Below are positions 22,401 through 31,690 of a DNA stretch of 64,000 nt, in pieces. Source of the DNA: JAGVSR01 sp963750715 (lineage in GTDB: Bacteria > Pseudomonadota > Alphaproteobacteria > Rhizobiales > Hyphomicrobiaceae); assembly GCA_963750715.1 (NCBI GenBank), contig CAVVRP010000009.1, forward strand, positions 102,170 to 166,169, given 5' to 3'. The position numbers and the translations under genes were made by a program. Within the stretch, counting starts at the first letter, position 1, and every line of letters begins with the position of its first letter. Under the pieces are notes generated by a model. It saw only the letters and a list, made by a program, of their open reading frames with translations, made no database searches and had not been told where the DNA came from.

Positions 22401-22523
22401 ATCGGCACGCTCTTCACACTCCTGATCCTGCCGGCGGTGTATCTTGTTTTCGCTGCGCGGCACGCTCCGGAAGAGCGTGATGTGGATGCGCTGGACGAAG
22501 CAGAGCGCCGAATTCCCGCCTGA
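19449..22523 (+). CDS. RND efflux permease, HAE1 family
   Basis: A 1024-residue inner-membrane pump with the AcrB plan: N-terminal cytoplasmic/membrane start DVFVRRPVIAIVVNLALV, first porter domain with QQYPRIESSSVIITTVYVGAS-type beginning, TM segments around 335-500, second porter domain, then TM8-12. The proton-relay aspartates are in TM4 (GLVVDDAIVVVEN). It would expel drugs, solvents or other small molecules with the adaptor encoded just upstream; no outer-membrane factor gene follows, so a TolC encoded elsewhere must be used. It resembles MexF/AcrB-like 'multidrug' pumps of Alphaproteobacteria, but substrates cannot be read from sequence. Confidence 0.92.
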   Translation: MRAMDVFVRRPVIAIVVNLALVLIGLRAATQLPVQQYPRIESSSVIITTVYVGASAEGIRGFVTTPIERAVSSITGVDYVESTSVPGLSTVTVRLKLNHPTNVALTEVGNRLSQVRSELPAEVESPVVEVQRADRPYATFYVSVTSDTMTPSQLTDYLSRNIQPRLSTLANVQRVGLEGSRPQAMRIWIDAERLAAFNLSAGDVEAALRRNNFLAAVGRTKSNQVQVDLLVNTDLHTVEEFERLIVRENADRVVRIADVGRVELGAEEDTSNVRHNGKEAVYLSVWPLPGTNEISVAHALRAEIDDLRPALPPGTEIALAYDGTVYMENSLKEIATTFTETVAIVGLIVFLFLGSARSALVPLVTIPISLIGAMAAMMAMGFSLNLLTLLAIVLSVGLVVDDAIVVVENVSRHMRNGMGRIEAALVSTRQLFGPIVAMTITLAAVYAPIGLLSGLTGVLFKEFAFTLATAVIVSGFVAVTLSPIMSAYTVPQGAHEGRYARFVNRMLDRLAASYGRLLDKVLNFRGQILVFGAFIGLLAVPLYVFSGKELAPVEDEGFILLIVNSAPDASLAYTTSHMAKVYDIGKSMAEFDAMFEIVFPSNGFGGFLFKNWHDRERSAHEILPQVYGAVSQIKELQIFPVLPPALPGAGNFDVELVMKGPGTPEQMAEYAGQLVGAAFGSGQFMFADTDLKIDLPQVRVVVNRERVADLGLDLADIGRQLGTLVAGNYVNRFTIDGRAYKVIPQVGIDARAAAGHLLDYKIQAKDGKQVAISSLASLETFTAPRTLARFQQNDSFRVYGGVRPGVTKAEALATLEAAARNILPPGYTIDYAGESRQIRQEGTTLAGTLGFAILLIYLVLAAQFGSFRDPLVVLLGSVPLALTAALVFTFLGFTTINIYSQIGLITLVGLIAKNGILIVAFANELQQEGADKLGAIREAAMTRLRPILMTTAATIFGHLPLVFVTGAGAEARNSIGIMLVSGMAIGTLFTLLILPAVYLVFAARHAPEERDVDALDEAERRIPA

Positions 22524-22613
22524 AACGCCGCTCAACCAAAATCGGGAAGCGCAAGACAGGCGTAGCGAGTGGGGGATCTGGCCCGCACTATCGAACACTA
22601 TCGAAAATGGTGG

Positions 22614-24119
22614 CTAGTTTGGTCCCGGCCATGCCTCGCCGTCGTTGTAGGGGAACCAACCCTGCTGCTCGCGGATTTCCGGGTCGATGAGCACCATCTT
22701 GGTATGCCGGAACTGATCGAGACCCTCGATGCCGAGTTCACGGCCGTGGCCGGATAGTTTGCGTCCGCCAAAGGGAACGGCGTCGTTGTCGAGAAGGGGC
22801 ACGTTGACCCACACCATCCCCGACTGGATTTCGTTCACCGCACGCATCGCCTCGCTCAAGTCCTTGGTATAGATGTTGGCGCCAAGTCCGAACTTCGAGC
22901 GGTTGGCGAGATCGATCGCGTCGTCGAGGCTTCGGACCTTCACGATCGGCGCCACAGGCCCGAAGCTTTCGTCGTTGACGATGTCCATTTCGGGCGTGAC
23001 GCCGATGAGCACCGTGGCATCCGTGAACCAGCCGCTGTTGAGGCCGCCGGGACGGCCGCCGCCGCAGGCGATCTTGGCGCCTTGCTGTATGGCCCGCGCC
23101 AGTATTGCCTCGTAGCGGTCACGCTCGCGCGCCGAGACCATCGGCCCCATATCGACCTTATCAAGCCCGTTTCCGATCCGCAGGCTCCTAGCCCCCGCTA
23201 CCAGCGCGCCGACGAACTCGTCGTGCATCAACTCGTGAACATAAATGCGCTCGGCCGACGTGCAGACTTGGCCCGCGTTCAGGAAGCTCGAGAACGCCAC
23301 GCCGCGGGCGGCGACATCGACGGGTGCGGATGGCATGACGATGAACGGGTCGTTGCCGGAGGCTTCAATCAGCGCCGGCTTGAACGTGCGGGCGCAGGCC
23401 TGTGCGACGATCTGCGAGGTCTTGAGACTGCCGGTAAACGCAACGCCGTGGATGTTGTCGTGCTCCACGAGCTTTTGACCAGCCGCGCCGCGCCCGGTGA
23501 CGCATTGTACCAGGCCCGCCGGCAGGGTGGCGAAGGCCTCCATCAACAGAAGTGTCGACAGGGAGGTGTAATCAGAGGGCTTGATGATGACCGCGTTGCC
23601 GGCCCCCACCGCCGCGGCCACCTGCCAGAACAGCAGCAGGTATGGGTAGTTGAACGGTACGATCGACGTGACGACGCCGAGCGGCTCCTTCATGGTCAGG
23701 TGAAGTTGTCCGGGTGCCGAAGGACCATGCACCCGCCCGCTTTCCTGACGGCTGATCTCGGCATAATAGCTCATGGCGCTTGCGCACCAGCCGATCTCGT
23801 CCATTGCTTCCTTATAAGTCTTGCCTTGCTCGCGCGTGAGCGACTCCGCCAGCGCCGCATTCATCAGCTTCGTCGCGCGCGTTACCTCGTGCATGATGTC
23901 GGCGCGTTCGGCGCCGGAAAGCCTCCACCATTTGCGCTGGGCGTGCGTTGCGACAGAAATGGCGAAATCGATCTCGGCCGGGGTCGCTTCCGCCACCTCG
24001 CCGATGATGTCCTCTGTCGCCGGGTTTATGACCGGATAGGCCGCGCCCGCGCTCGCCACGAACTGTCCGGCAACGTAGAGCTGCCGCGATAAGTCCCGAT
24101 GTCGGGCAACGATGTCCAT
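22614..24119 (-). CDS. NAD(P)-dependent aldehyde dehydrogenase
   Basis: A 501-residue member of the ALDH superfamily that oxidises an aldehyde to its acid. The catalytic Glu lies in LIEASGNDPFIV and the nucleophile Cys in FLNAGQVCTSAERIYV; the cofactor loop is FTGSLKTSQIVAQA and the late motif ESFGPVAPIVKV is normal. The FNYPYLLLFWQVAAA segment is the usual N169-type region. Closest by eye to the betaine/succinate-semialdehyde/lactaldehyde group, exact aldehyde unknown; in a methylotroph glycol or amine-derived aldehydes are plausible. It is divergent from the P1 peptidase gene, sharing a 149-base control region. Confidence 0.88.
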   Translation of the reverse strand: MDIVARHRDLSRQLYVAGQFVASAGAAYPVINPATEDIIGEVAEATPAEIDFAISVATHAQRKWWRLSGAERADIMHEVTRATKLMNAALAESLTREQGKTYKEAMDEIGWCASAMSYYAEISRQESGRVHGPSAPGQLHLTMKEPLGVVTSIVPFNYPYLLLFWQVAAAVGAGNAVIIKPSDYTSLSTLLLMEAFATLPAGLVQCVTGRGAAGQKLVEHDNIHGVAFTGSLKTSQIVAQACARTFKPALIEASGNDPFIVMPSAPVDVAARGVAFSSFLNAGQVCTSAERIYVHELMHDEFVGALVAGARSLRIGNGLDKVDMGPMVSARERDRYEAILARAIQQGAKIACGGGRPGGLNSGWFTDATVLIGVTPEMDIVNDESFGPVAPIVKVRSLDDAIDLANRSKFGLGANIYTKDLSEAMRAVNEIQSGMVWVNVPLLDNDAVPFGGRKLSGHGRELGIEGLDQFRHTKMVLIDPEIREQQGWFPYNDGEAWPGPN

Positions 24120-24268
24120 GTGGTGTACCTTTCCGATGGTGCCCGCCCGGCGAGGCGTCGCCCAGGCCCGATTCCTTTGTCGCCCAGAGTGATAGCCGGT
24201 GGCAAGATTGCCAAAACACTATGGATTGATGCACGGTACCGCTCGCCACATCGCACCAGCGAGATGAA

Positions 24269-25399
24269 ATGACGCTTACACACAAAAAGCCACGCGCACG
24301 AGACTTGGGGCTGCCCCTTTCCGGCACGCCGGGATCCCAGAACGGAATCACCGATGTGCCAGGGGTTCACGCTGGACACCGAACGATCATCGAGAACGAG
24401 CTGCGTCCCGGTCGCAGGCTGCCGGTGCGTACGGGAGTCACGGCGATCATCCCGCACGCCGGGATGGGGAAGCCTGCTCCGGTCTACGCCGGCATCCATC
24501 GCTTCAACGGCAATGGCGAGATTACGGGCAGCCACTGGATCGAGGATGGCGGATACTTCGTCGGACCCGTTCTGATCACCAATACTCACAGCGTCGGCAT
24601 CGTTCATCACGCCGCGATCCGTTGGATGCTGCAGCGCTACCCGCACGTCTATGGAGGCAGCGAGGACCTTTGGATTATGCCGGTCGTGGCCGAAACCTAT
24701 GATGGCGTCCTGAACGATATCAACGGTCAGCACATCACGACCGAGGATGCCCTTCTGGCGCTCGATTCCGCCACATCAGGTCCGGTCGCTGAAGGCAACA
24801 CGGGCGGCGGCACAGGCATGATCACCTATGGCTTCAAGGGCGGCACGGGCACGTCTTCACGCGTTGTTACTCTTGGCGGCAAGACCTACACAGTCGGCAC
24901 GCTGGTGCAGGCCAACCACGGAATAGGCGAATGGCTGACCGTAAGCGGCATCCCGGTGGGACGCGAACTGCATGCGCAGAACAAGGTGGAAGCACCGGTG
25001 AAGGAACGCGGCTCTATCATCGTCATCATCGCAACCGATCTCCCGCTGGCGCCGCATCAGTTGAAGCGGCTGGCGCGCCGCGCCTCGATCGGCATCGGCC
25101 GCAACGGAACGCCTGGCGGCAACAGCTCGGGCGATATCTTTCTCGCCTTTTCGACCGCGAACCCGCGTCCGATGCCTCATGAGGCGCCACCGACGTTCTC
25201 AATCGAGATCGTCAATGACGACCTTCTCGACCCTGTCTACATGGCGGCCGTCGACAGCGTCGAGGAAGCGATTCTCAACGCCATGTGCGCCGCCGAGGAC
25301 GCGGGCGGAACCCCACACGACCGCACGTTCGTGCGCGCGCTGCCAACGGCGCAACTCGTCGAGATTCTAGCGCTCCACGGGCGTTGCGCCGTCGGCTGA
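24269..25399 (+). CDS. P1 family peptidase (DmpA/BapA, S58-like Ntn hydrolase)
   Basis: A 376-residue protein of the DmpA family, which are self-cleaving N-terminal nucleophile aminopeptidases acting on D-amino-acid or beta-peptide N-termini. The N-terminus RARDLGLPLSGTPGSQNGITDVPGVHAGH-like start (about residues 8-36) and the GEGNTGGGTGMITYGFKGG-type block (about residues 173-190) are characteristic. Autocleavage would precede the serine in GGNSSGDIFLAFST, giving the nucleophile Ser of the small chain; conserved residues appear intact. No signal peptide is seen, so it is cytoplasmic. The natural substrate is unknown; beta-aminopeptidase activity is one option. ATG 24269 directly precedes the conserved start. 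Confidence 0.88.
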   Translation: MTLTHKKPRARDLGLPLSGTPGSQNGITDVPGVHAGHRTIIENELRPGRRLPVRTGVTAIIPHAGMGKPAPVYAGIHRFNGNGEITGSHWIEDGGYFVGPVLITNTHSVGIVHHAAIRWMLQRYPHVYGGSEDLWIMPVVAETYDGVLNDINGQHITTEDALLALDSATSGPVAEGNTGGGTGMITYGFKGGTGTSSRVVTLGGKTYTVGTLVQANHGIGEWLTVSGIPVGRELHAQNKVEAPVKERGSIIVIIATDLPLAPHQLKRLARRASIGIGRNGTPGGNSSGDIFLAFSTANPRPMPHEAPPTFSIEIVNDDLLDPVYMAAVDSVEEAILNAMCAAEDAGGTPHDRTFVRALPTAQLVEILALHGRCAVG

Positions 25400-25419
25400 A
25401 CGCCGGTGAGGTTCGAGTT

Positions 25420-25660
25420 CATTCAGGGAAGATCTGTCCGGCTGCCGAGGCGCTGGTCCTTGAAAACGGAACTTTGCAATTGCGCCGCCTGCGCCGCAGC
25501 CAATAGAGATACGACGACCGCTTTACGATCTCCGTGAGGCCGAGGTAAGCGATAACCGCGGGACGAGGAAGACAAAGTAGATCGGTGGCGGCACGACGAA
25601 GCCAAACCATAATCCGATCGGCGTCGGCGCTAAGCACCCCTTCAGAGCTGCAGCAATGGA
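25420..25660 (-). pseudogene. C-terminal remnant of a Mg-type P-ATPase
   Basis: On the minus strand, PTPIGLWFGFVVPPPIYFVF resembles the last membrane loop of MgtA-type P-ATPases (GFVPLPxxYF); after a frame change it goes on as VIAYLGLTEIVKRSSYLYWL, the typical end of such proteins, and stops at 25420. Nothing recognisable lies upstream of it, so only the last ~75 codons remain. It is distinct from the intact ATPase at 26751. Confidence 0.5.
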
Positions 25661-25889
25661 AACGCCCCGGAAAGTCCGGTGGCTTGAACCGCGGAATGAT
25701 GATTGCCGGTCGCCCAACGCTAAATCTTATGCCGCGGCCAAGCCGACCATCGATTTTGTTTATCAATCGTACCAGGAGTATCTATTTGCCCGTGGACGAT
25801 CTTGTTTTCTGATGGTCATACTGCCTCCGTATCCGAGGACCCTCGCCGAGCCGGGTCCAGTCTGCGGGAGCAGCTGTGTAGGCCGTCCT

Positions 25890-26754
25890 ATGGTGAATAC
25901 GATGGTAGGCCAGCCGACCACTCCGGACAATCCGGGGACAGCCCAATCGGCAGGACCGTTTCTGCGCGGTCTGCTGCCTCTCGATCGCAACCGGTTGATG
26001 AGGGACGTTGTCGCCGGCATTACTCTGGCCGCACTCGGCATTCCCGAGGTGATGGGTTACACCAAGATCGCCGGTACACCTTTGGTGACGGGCCTTTACA
26101 TGCTGCTGCTGCCTGTCATCGCCTTCGCTGTGCTCGGGGGATCACGTCATCTGGTCGTGACCGCCGACTCCGCGACTGCCGCAATCCTCGCGTCCATGCT
26201 AGTGATTATAGCGCCGCTCGGCTCCCCGGAGTATGTGGGCCTGACCAGCGTCGTCGCCCTCATCGTCGCAGCGATGCTGGTACCGGCTAGAATGTTCAGG
26301 CTCGCGTTCCTGGCGGATTTTCTGTCGCGCAGCGCCCTCATAGGCTTTCTTACGGGCGTCGGCGCGCAGGTCGCTGGAGGGGAACTGACCGGGCTTATCG
26401 GCGCACCGAAGCAGGGGGAGGGGGCTCTCGCGCAGATCGCGTCCGCAATTGATCGTATGGGGCCCGCGCATGGGGCGACGCTGGCCATATCGGGGGCGGT
26501 GCTAGCGCTACTCATAGTCAGCCAAAGGTCATCTCCGAGGCTCCCCGGTGCGCTGATCGCCGTCGTCGGTGCCATTGTAGCGAGCGCAGCTTTCGACTTT
26601 ACCGGGCGCGAGCATTGGCCTCATCGCTATATCGGTCGATGTCGTCGACGATCTCTGGCGATATGGTCTCGCGAGCGACAAGGCCGAAATCTATTCGACG
26701 ATTGACGCGGCAATAGCGGCTCACGGCAAGCACGAGCCGAAAGTGGAGATGTGA
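25890..26754 (+). pseudogene. SulP family anion permease with large internal deletion
   Basis: The 5' part encodes the first half of a SulP permease: GLLPLDRNRLMRDVVAGIT, the conserved IPEVMGYTKIAGTP and TADSATAAI segments, and about six membrane spans. Near 26605 the coding frame jumps: in the frame reaching the stop at 26752 the sequence SVDVVDDLWRYGLASDKAEI is the extreme C-terminus of the STAS domain. The second half of the transmembrane domain and most of STAS (about 250 residues) are missing. The start may be ATG 25890 or 25905. The terminal codons overlap the GTG of the P-ATPase gene (GTGA), suggesting the intact ancestor was co-transcribed with it. Confidence 0.75.
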
Positions 26755-29342
26755 CCGTGGCAGAACCAGCCCTGGCCGACCTCGAGAAGCTCCCCGTGGC
26801 GGACGTTGTCGCAGCGCTCGAGACAGATACCGACCGGGGGTTGGCGGGACCGGAAGCGCAGCAGCGTCTCGTCCGCTATGGGCCAAACGAACTCGTCGAG
26901 AAGGAAGAGAGCTTCATAACCAAGCTTCTATCTCATTTCAAGGGCCCGATCGCCTACATGATCGAGGCGGCCGCCCTGGTGTCGGCGGTGATCGGCCACT
27001 GGAACGACTTCGCGGTCATCACGATGCTGCTCGTGTTCAATGTCGCGCTGGAGATGTGGCAGGACCGCAAGGCCTCGAACGCGTTGGCCGCCCTCAAGAA
27101 GGGGCTTTCACTGGAAGCCGTCGTCAAGCGTGACGCAAGCTGGCAGACGCTGCCAGCCGCGACCCTGGTGCCGGGCGACATCGTCAAGATCAAACTCGGC
27201 GTCATCGTTCCTGCCGATCTTCGGATGGTGTCGGGCGACTACGCATCGATCGATCAGGCAGCACTGACGGGAGAGTCGCTTCCCGTGATCAAAAAGCCGG
27301 GCGACGAGGCTTATGCCGGCAGCGTTGTGAAACAGGGGGAGATGGAAGCTGTCGTCATCGCGACGGGCTCCAACACCTTCTTCGGACGCACTGCGAAGCT
27401 CGTGGCAGGTGCGGGAGCGGCCAGCCACGCCCAGAAGGCCATGTTTGAGATCGGCAATTTCCTGATCATCGTAGCGGTGATTCTGGCGTCGATTTTGGTG
27501 GCGGTCAAGGTCTACCACGACATCGTGGTGGCCGATACCTGGGGCATGAAGGATGCGCTCGCCATTCTGCAATTCGTCCTGGTTTTGCTCGTTGCGTCCA
27601 TTCCGGTGGCCATGCCGACCGTGTTCTCGATCACGCTGGCTCTTGGCGCGCTGGCGCTCTCCAAGGAGGGGGCGATCGTCTCCAAGTTGTCGGCCATCGA
27701 AGAGATGGCAGGCGTCGACATTCTCTGCACGGACAAGACCGGAACGCTCACCAAGAACCAGCTCAAGCTCGGTGAGCCGATCCTGATCGCCGCGACCGAT
27801 CCTCAAGACTGCATCCGGGTCGCTGCGCTTGCCTCGCGCATCGAGGATCGCGACACAATCGATACCGCGGTGATCGAAGCGCTTCGGGATCAAGCAAGCT
27901 TGAAGGAATGGACGCAGTCGAAGTACGTCCCGTTCGATCCGGTGACCAAACGCACCATGGCGACGATAACGGACCGGTCTGGCAAGACATTCATCGTTGC
28001 CAAGGGTGCGCCGCAGGCAATCATTGAGCTTGCCAAGCCCAATCCAAAGATCACTGACGATGTTAATAAGACCGTTGCGTCGCTGGCGGCGACGGGGTCG
28101 CGGGCGCTCGGGGTCGCGCAGTCGGCCGATGGCGGCCGCACATGGTCGCTGCTCGGCATCCTTCCGATGTTCGATCCGCCACGTGACGATTCGAAGACCA
28201 CGATCGACAAGGCGCGCGAGAAGGGTGTCCGCGTAAAAATGGTGACGGGGGACGATACGGCAATAGCTATCCAGATGGCACGCGAGCTTGGCATGGGCAC
28301 GAACATCATCCCCGCTGTCGAGGCTTTCCCTAAGGGTATGGATCCCGACAATGTGCCGCCGCAGATCGTCGATGCGATCGAGCAGGCGGATGGTTTCGCC
28401 CGCGTCTTCCCGGAGCACAAGTACGCCATCGTGAAAGCGCTGCAGTCGCGCGGGCACATCGTCGCGATGACGGGCGACGGTGTCAATGACGCGCCGGCTC
28501 TTAAGCAGGCCGATTGCGGAACGGCAGTATCCGGCGCCACCGACGCCGCGCGTGGAGCGGCTGCCCTGATCCTCACCGCGCCAGGTCTGTCGGTGATCAA
28601 CAGCGCGATTGACGAAGCGCGCCAGATCTTTGGGCGCATCACGAGCTACACGATCTATCGTGTGGCTCTGACCATGAACATCATGTTCCTGGTCGTGCTG
28701 TCGTCGATCTTCCTCGCCTTCCAGCCGGTCACCGCCGTAATGATCGTGGTGATGTCGCTTCTCGACGACGTTCCCATCATGGCGATCGCCTACGACAGGA
28801 CGCGGGTGAGCGCCAAGCCCATCCGCTGGGAAATGCCGCGCCTACTCGGTGTGTCGGCGGTTCTCGGCTTCTTCTCGATACTGCAGTCGTTCGGGTTGCT
28901 GCTGATCGGGCTGGAGGTTCTCAGCAATTCGCACTACCGGGAATACTTTGGTCTCACGAGCACGGCACAGCTGCAGACGGTGATGTTCCTGCAGTTGGTA
29001 GCGGGAGGGCACCTGCTGCTGTTCATCACACGTACTGAGGACTGGTTCTTTCGGCAGCCCTATCCTGCCGCACCTTTGTTGTGGGCCATCGCGGCGACGC
29101 AGGCCGCGGCGGTTGTCATGTGCGCCTCCGGCTGGTTGGTGGAACCGATATCGTGGGCCGTCATCGTCGCTGTATGGATATACAACATTGCATGGATGTT
29201 CGTCATGGGCGGAGTCAGGCTCATCACCGAGCGTTTCGTCGACCACCGCACATCGCTGCATCTGCATAGCGTGTGGATCGTCAACCAATCACTGCACCCG
29301 CAAGGGTTCCCGACATCGCGATTACCCGGCGCCGGGCAATAG
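26751..29342 (+). CDS. P-type H+-ATPase (plasma-membrane type, PMA1-like)
   Basis: An 863-residue type-III P-ATPase. In order: an N-terminal domain ending in FKGPIAYMIEAAA, the actuator TGESLPV, the membrane motif VASIPVAMPTVFS, phosphorylation site CTDKTGTLT (Asp328), the MVTGDDTAIA and MTGDGVNDAPALK hinge motifs, and the characteristic SGATDAARGAAALILT. These match proton-exporting P-ATPases of plants, fungi and some Archaea and bacteria rather than Ca/Mg pumps. It would expel protons using ATP, useful under acid load. The GTG start overlaps the SulP remnant stop; PPK2 follows 11 bases later. The C-terminal ~25 residues are Pro/Gly-rich with no membrane character. Confidence 0.9.
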   Translation: MTVAEPALADLEKLPVADVVAALETDTDRGLAGPEAQQRLVRYGPNELVEKEESFITKLLSHFKGPIAYMIEAAALVSAVIGHWNDFAVITMLLVFNVALEMWQDRKASNALAALKKGLSLEAVVKRDASWQTLPAATLVPGDIVKIKLGVIVPADLRMVSGDYASIDQAALTGESLPVIKKPGDEAYAGSVVKQGEMEAVVIATGSNTFFGRTAKLVAGAGAASHAQKAMFEIGNFLIIVAVILASILVAVKVYHDIVVADTWGMKDALAILQFVLVLLVASIPVAMPTVFSITLALGALALSKEGAIVSKLSAIEEMAGVDILCTDKTGTLTKNQLKLGEPILIAATDPQDCIRVAALASRIEDRDTIDTAVIEALRDQASLKEWTQSKYVPFDPVTKRTMATITDRSGKTFIVAKGAPQAIIELAKPNPKITDDVNKTVASLAATGSRALGVAQSADGGRTWSLLGILPMFDPPRDDSKTTIDKAREKGVRVKMVTGDDTAIAIQMARELGMGTNIIPAVEAFPKGMDPDNVPPQIVDAIEQADGFARVFPEHKYAIVKALQSRGHIVAMTGDGVNDAPALKQADCGTAVSGATDAARGAAALILTAPGLSVINSAIDEARQIFGRITSYTIYRVALTMNIMFLVVLSSIFLAFQPVTAVMIVVMSLLDDVPIMAIAYDRTRVSAKPIRWEMPRLLGVSAVLGFFSILQSFGLLLIGLEVLSNSHYREYFGLTSTAQLQTVMFLQLVAGGHLLLFITRTEDWFFRQPYPAAPLLWAIAATQAAAVVMCASGWLVEPISWAVIVAVWIYNIAWMFVMGGVRLITERFVDHRTSLHLHSVWIVNQSLHPQGFPTSRLPGAGQ

Positions 29343-29352
29343 GAGACGCCAC

Positions 29353-30213
29353 ATGGATTACCGAAAGAAGTTTCTGGTCGAGCCTGGCAAGAAGGTTCGC
29401 TTGGAAAAGATCGATCCTGCTTTCACGGGCAAACACCAGTCTCATGCAGATGCGCTGCCCGAGATCGAAAAGAATGTCGCGCGCATGGACCAGATGCAGT
29501 ACCTGCTTTATGCGGACGGCGAACAGTCCCTGCTCGTCGTGCTGCAAGCCCTTGATGCGGGCGGCAAGGACGGCGTCGTGCGCCACCTGTTCTGCGGGAT
29601 GAACCCTCAGGGGACGACCTCGGTCGGATTCAAGCAGCCAAGCAAAATCGAGGCGGCCCACGATTTTCTATGGCGTGCACATCTGAAAGTCCCGGCTAAA
29701 GGCGAGGTGGTTATATTCAACCGCTCGCACTACGAAGATGTGCTGGTAGTGCGTGTGCATAAACTCGTGCCCGAGCAGGTCTGGTCGAAGCGCTATGATT
29801 TCATCAACGACTTCGAGAAGATCATTGCCGCGAACGGTACGCGCATCCTGAAATTCTACCTCCATATCAGCCCCGACGAGCAGTTGGCCCAATTCAAGGA
29901 TCGACTCGAGGATCCGGCGCGGCACTGGAAGATCAGCGAGTCCGACTATACCGAGCGCGAGCTGTGGCCGCAGTACATCGCCGCATTCGAGGAGGTCCTG
30001 CAGAAGACTAGCACCCCTCACGCGCCGTGGTATGTCATCCCGTCGAACCACAAGTGGTTCCGGAACTTGGCCATCTCCAGAATAGTTGCGGACACTCTCG
30101 ACGACATGGGGCTGAAGCTCCCGCCCACGCAGGTGGACATCAAGGAAATCCAACGCAAGTACCATGAGGCGGTCCAGAACGCGCGCGGTGCGGCCAAGCG
30201 CAAGCAACAGTAG
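29353..30213 (+). CDS. ppk2: polyphosphate kinase 2 family protein
   Basis: A 286-residue PPK2, moving phosphate between polyphosphate and nucleotides. Walker A-like ALDAGGKDGVV is at residues 66-76, the lid/Walker B region VVIFNRSHYEDVLVVRVH follows near 120, and the C-terminal PWYVIPSNHKWFRNLAISRIV block is conserved. The sequence pattern (FLYL-like HISPDEQLAQFKDRLEDP) suits class III/I PPK2; whether it makes ATP from AMP or ADP cannot be told safely. It sits in the same operon as the H+-ATPase: a polyphosphate-driven ATP source beside an ATP-driven proton pump. ATG 29353 follows AATAGGAGAC, a good ribosome site. Confidence 0.9.
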   Translation: MDYRKKFLVEPGKKVRLEKIDPAFTGKHQSHADALPEIEKNVARMDQMQYLLYADGEQSLLVVLQALDAGGKDGVVRHLFCGMNPQGTTSVGFKQPSKIEAAHDFLWRAHLKVPAKGEVVIFNRSHYEDVLVVRVHKLVPEQVWSKRYDFINDFEKIIAANGTRILKFYLHISPDEQLAQFKDRLEDPARHWKISESDYTERELWPQYIAAFEEVLQKTSTPHAPWYVIPSNHKWFRNLAISRIVADTLDDMGLKLPPTQVDIKEIQRKYHEAVQNARGAAKRKQQ

Positions 30214-30287
30214 CGCAGGGAAGCCTTTCCCTTGGCGGCGTTTTCCAGCGGCGTGGTTAAGTAGCTACAGGACCCAAATCCAGCACC

Positions 30288-31506
30288 TTGTGCCTGCTGC
30301 ATTCGCCGGTCGGAATAGGCCAGTATTCACACGTGGGCAGTCTTGCCCAGCACGGTGTAGATGGGTCTGTTTTCACGATCTCCCTGGTCGAATGCCCTAA
30401 GTGCTCCGCTCAGTTCTCCAGCTCTTTCAAGTTCTGCGGAGAATGCGGAGCAAAGCTGGTCGATGCCGGCCCACGATCAGGACCTCCGGCAGACCCGGCA
30501 GGTGCCAGTCATCCGCGGGATGAGTTTCACGACGTCACAATTTTGTTTGCCGACATTACCGGCTTCACATCACTGTCCGAGCGGCTGGATCCTGAAGCCA
30601 TTCATGCCCTGATGAATGATTGCTTCGACGGCCTCGGCCGGATCGTTCAATCCAACGGCGGCCATATCGACAAGTACATCGGTGACAGCATCATGGCGCT
30701 CTTCGGCGCCCCGACGGCGCATGACGATGATCCGATGCGTGCGGCTCAGTCGGCAATCGAAATGCAGGCGTTCCTGGCCGATTTCACGGAGGGACGCGAG
30801 AGAGCGCACCGAGTTCGGCCAGCGGCTCAAGATGCGTATAGGTCTCAATTGCGGACGGGTTCTGGCGGGTGCCGTCGGGACCGAAGGACAACGTGCCTAC
30901 TCGGTGATGGGGGACGCGGTCAATGTTGCATCGCGCCTCGAATCGATGGCCGAACCCGGGACCATTCTGACCTCTTCGGATTTCAAGCGGCGTGTCCACC
31001 AGCATTTCGAATTCGGTGCCCCGCGTCTGCTTCAGGTCTTGGTCGTGCAGAAGCGGCTACCATCGGGAAGTCTACGGCTGGAGCCGAGAACGCTGCTCGC
31101 AGGCGCGGACTCGAGGTCTGAATGACGACCCTTTGCGACGGCTCGCGCGAACTGGAGCTAATCCGGCTGGCGCTCGACGAGCCGCGTTCCGGTTGGACCT
31201 GGATCGAGCTGCGCGGCCCCCCTCGGGATCGGGAAGTCGCGCCTTGCAGAGGTCGCGCTGGCGCGGACGCCGCGGTTCAAGGTGATTCAAGCGACGTCGC
31301 GTTCAACGACAGCGGTCCGTCCCTTCGCCCTGATGCGGCGTTTCCTTTTTGCTCTGAATCAGGAGTTCACCGGCTCGACTGCGCTGCCGCAAACGTCTGA
31401 ACAGTTCGTGACAGCGCTCTGGCCCCTGACGGATCGTCTGGAGTCGTACATCAGCGCCATCTGGTACATCGCGGCACCGGATGCGCTGTGGGCTGAAGGC
31501 GCCTGA
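30288..31506 (+). pseudogene. zinc-ribbon / adenylate cyclase / AAA ATPase protein, shattered
   Basis: The first frame (TTG 30288 or a later start) encodes a zinc ribbon VECPKCSAQF with FCGECGAKL, then a class III nucleotide cyclase domain: VTILFADITGFTSLSERLDP and NGGHIDKYIGDSIMALFGAP with the metal Asp residues. Near 30800 the coding sequence shifts frame and continues MRIGLNCGRVLAGAVGTEGQ and GDAVNVASRLESMAEPG, ending at 31125. The ATPase part starts at about 31145 (ELELIRLALDEPRSGWTWIEL), then shifts again to GIGKSRLAEVALARTPRF-type P-loop sequence (31220 onward) and stops at 31506, where the remaining ~600 residues expected for such cyclase-ATPase-TPR proteins are absent. Confidence 0.78.
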
Positions 31507-31690
31507 TCCAGACCCGCTGACATTCCGGCGAACGCTCGAACGCGGCCTCGCCATCCGGAATCCAGCGCGTGGCCCCCTTAAGGTCGCCGCAGTATTTTTT
31601 GGAAGCGGTTGCGCAAGTACGGCGTGCCTGCGGCCGGTCGCCGATGGATTCGCGAGGTTGTCCTGCCTGAGGCGTGCAGCCCCGAGCGGA

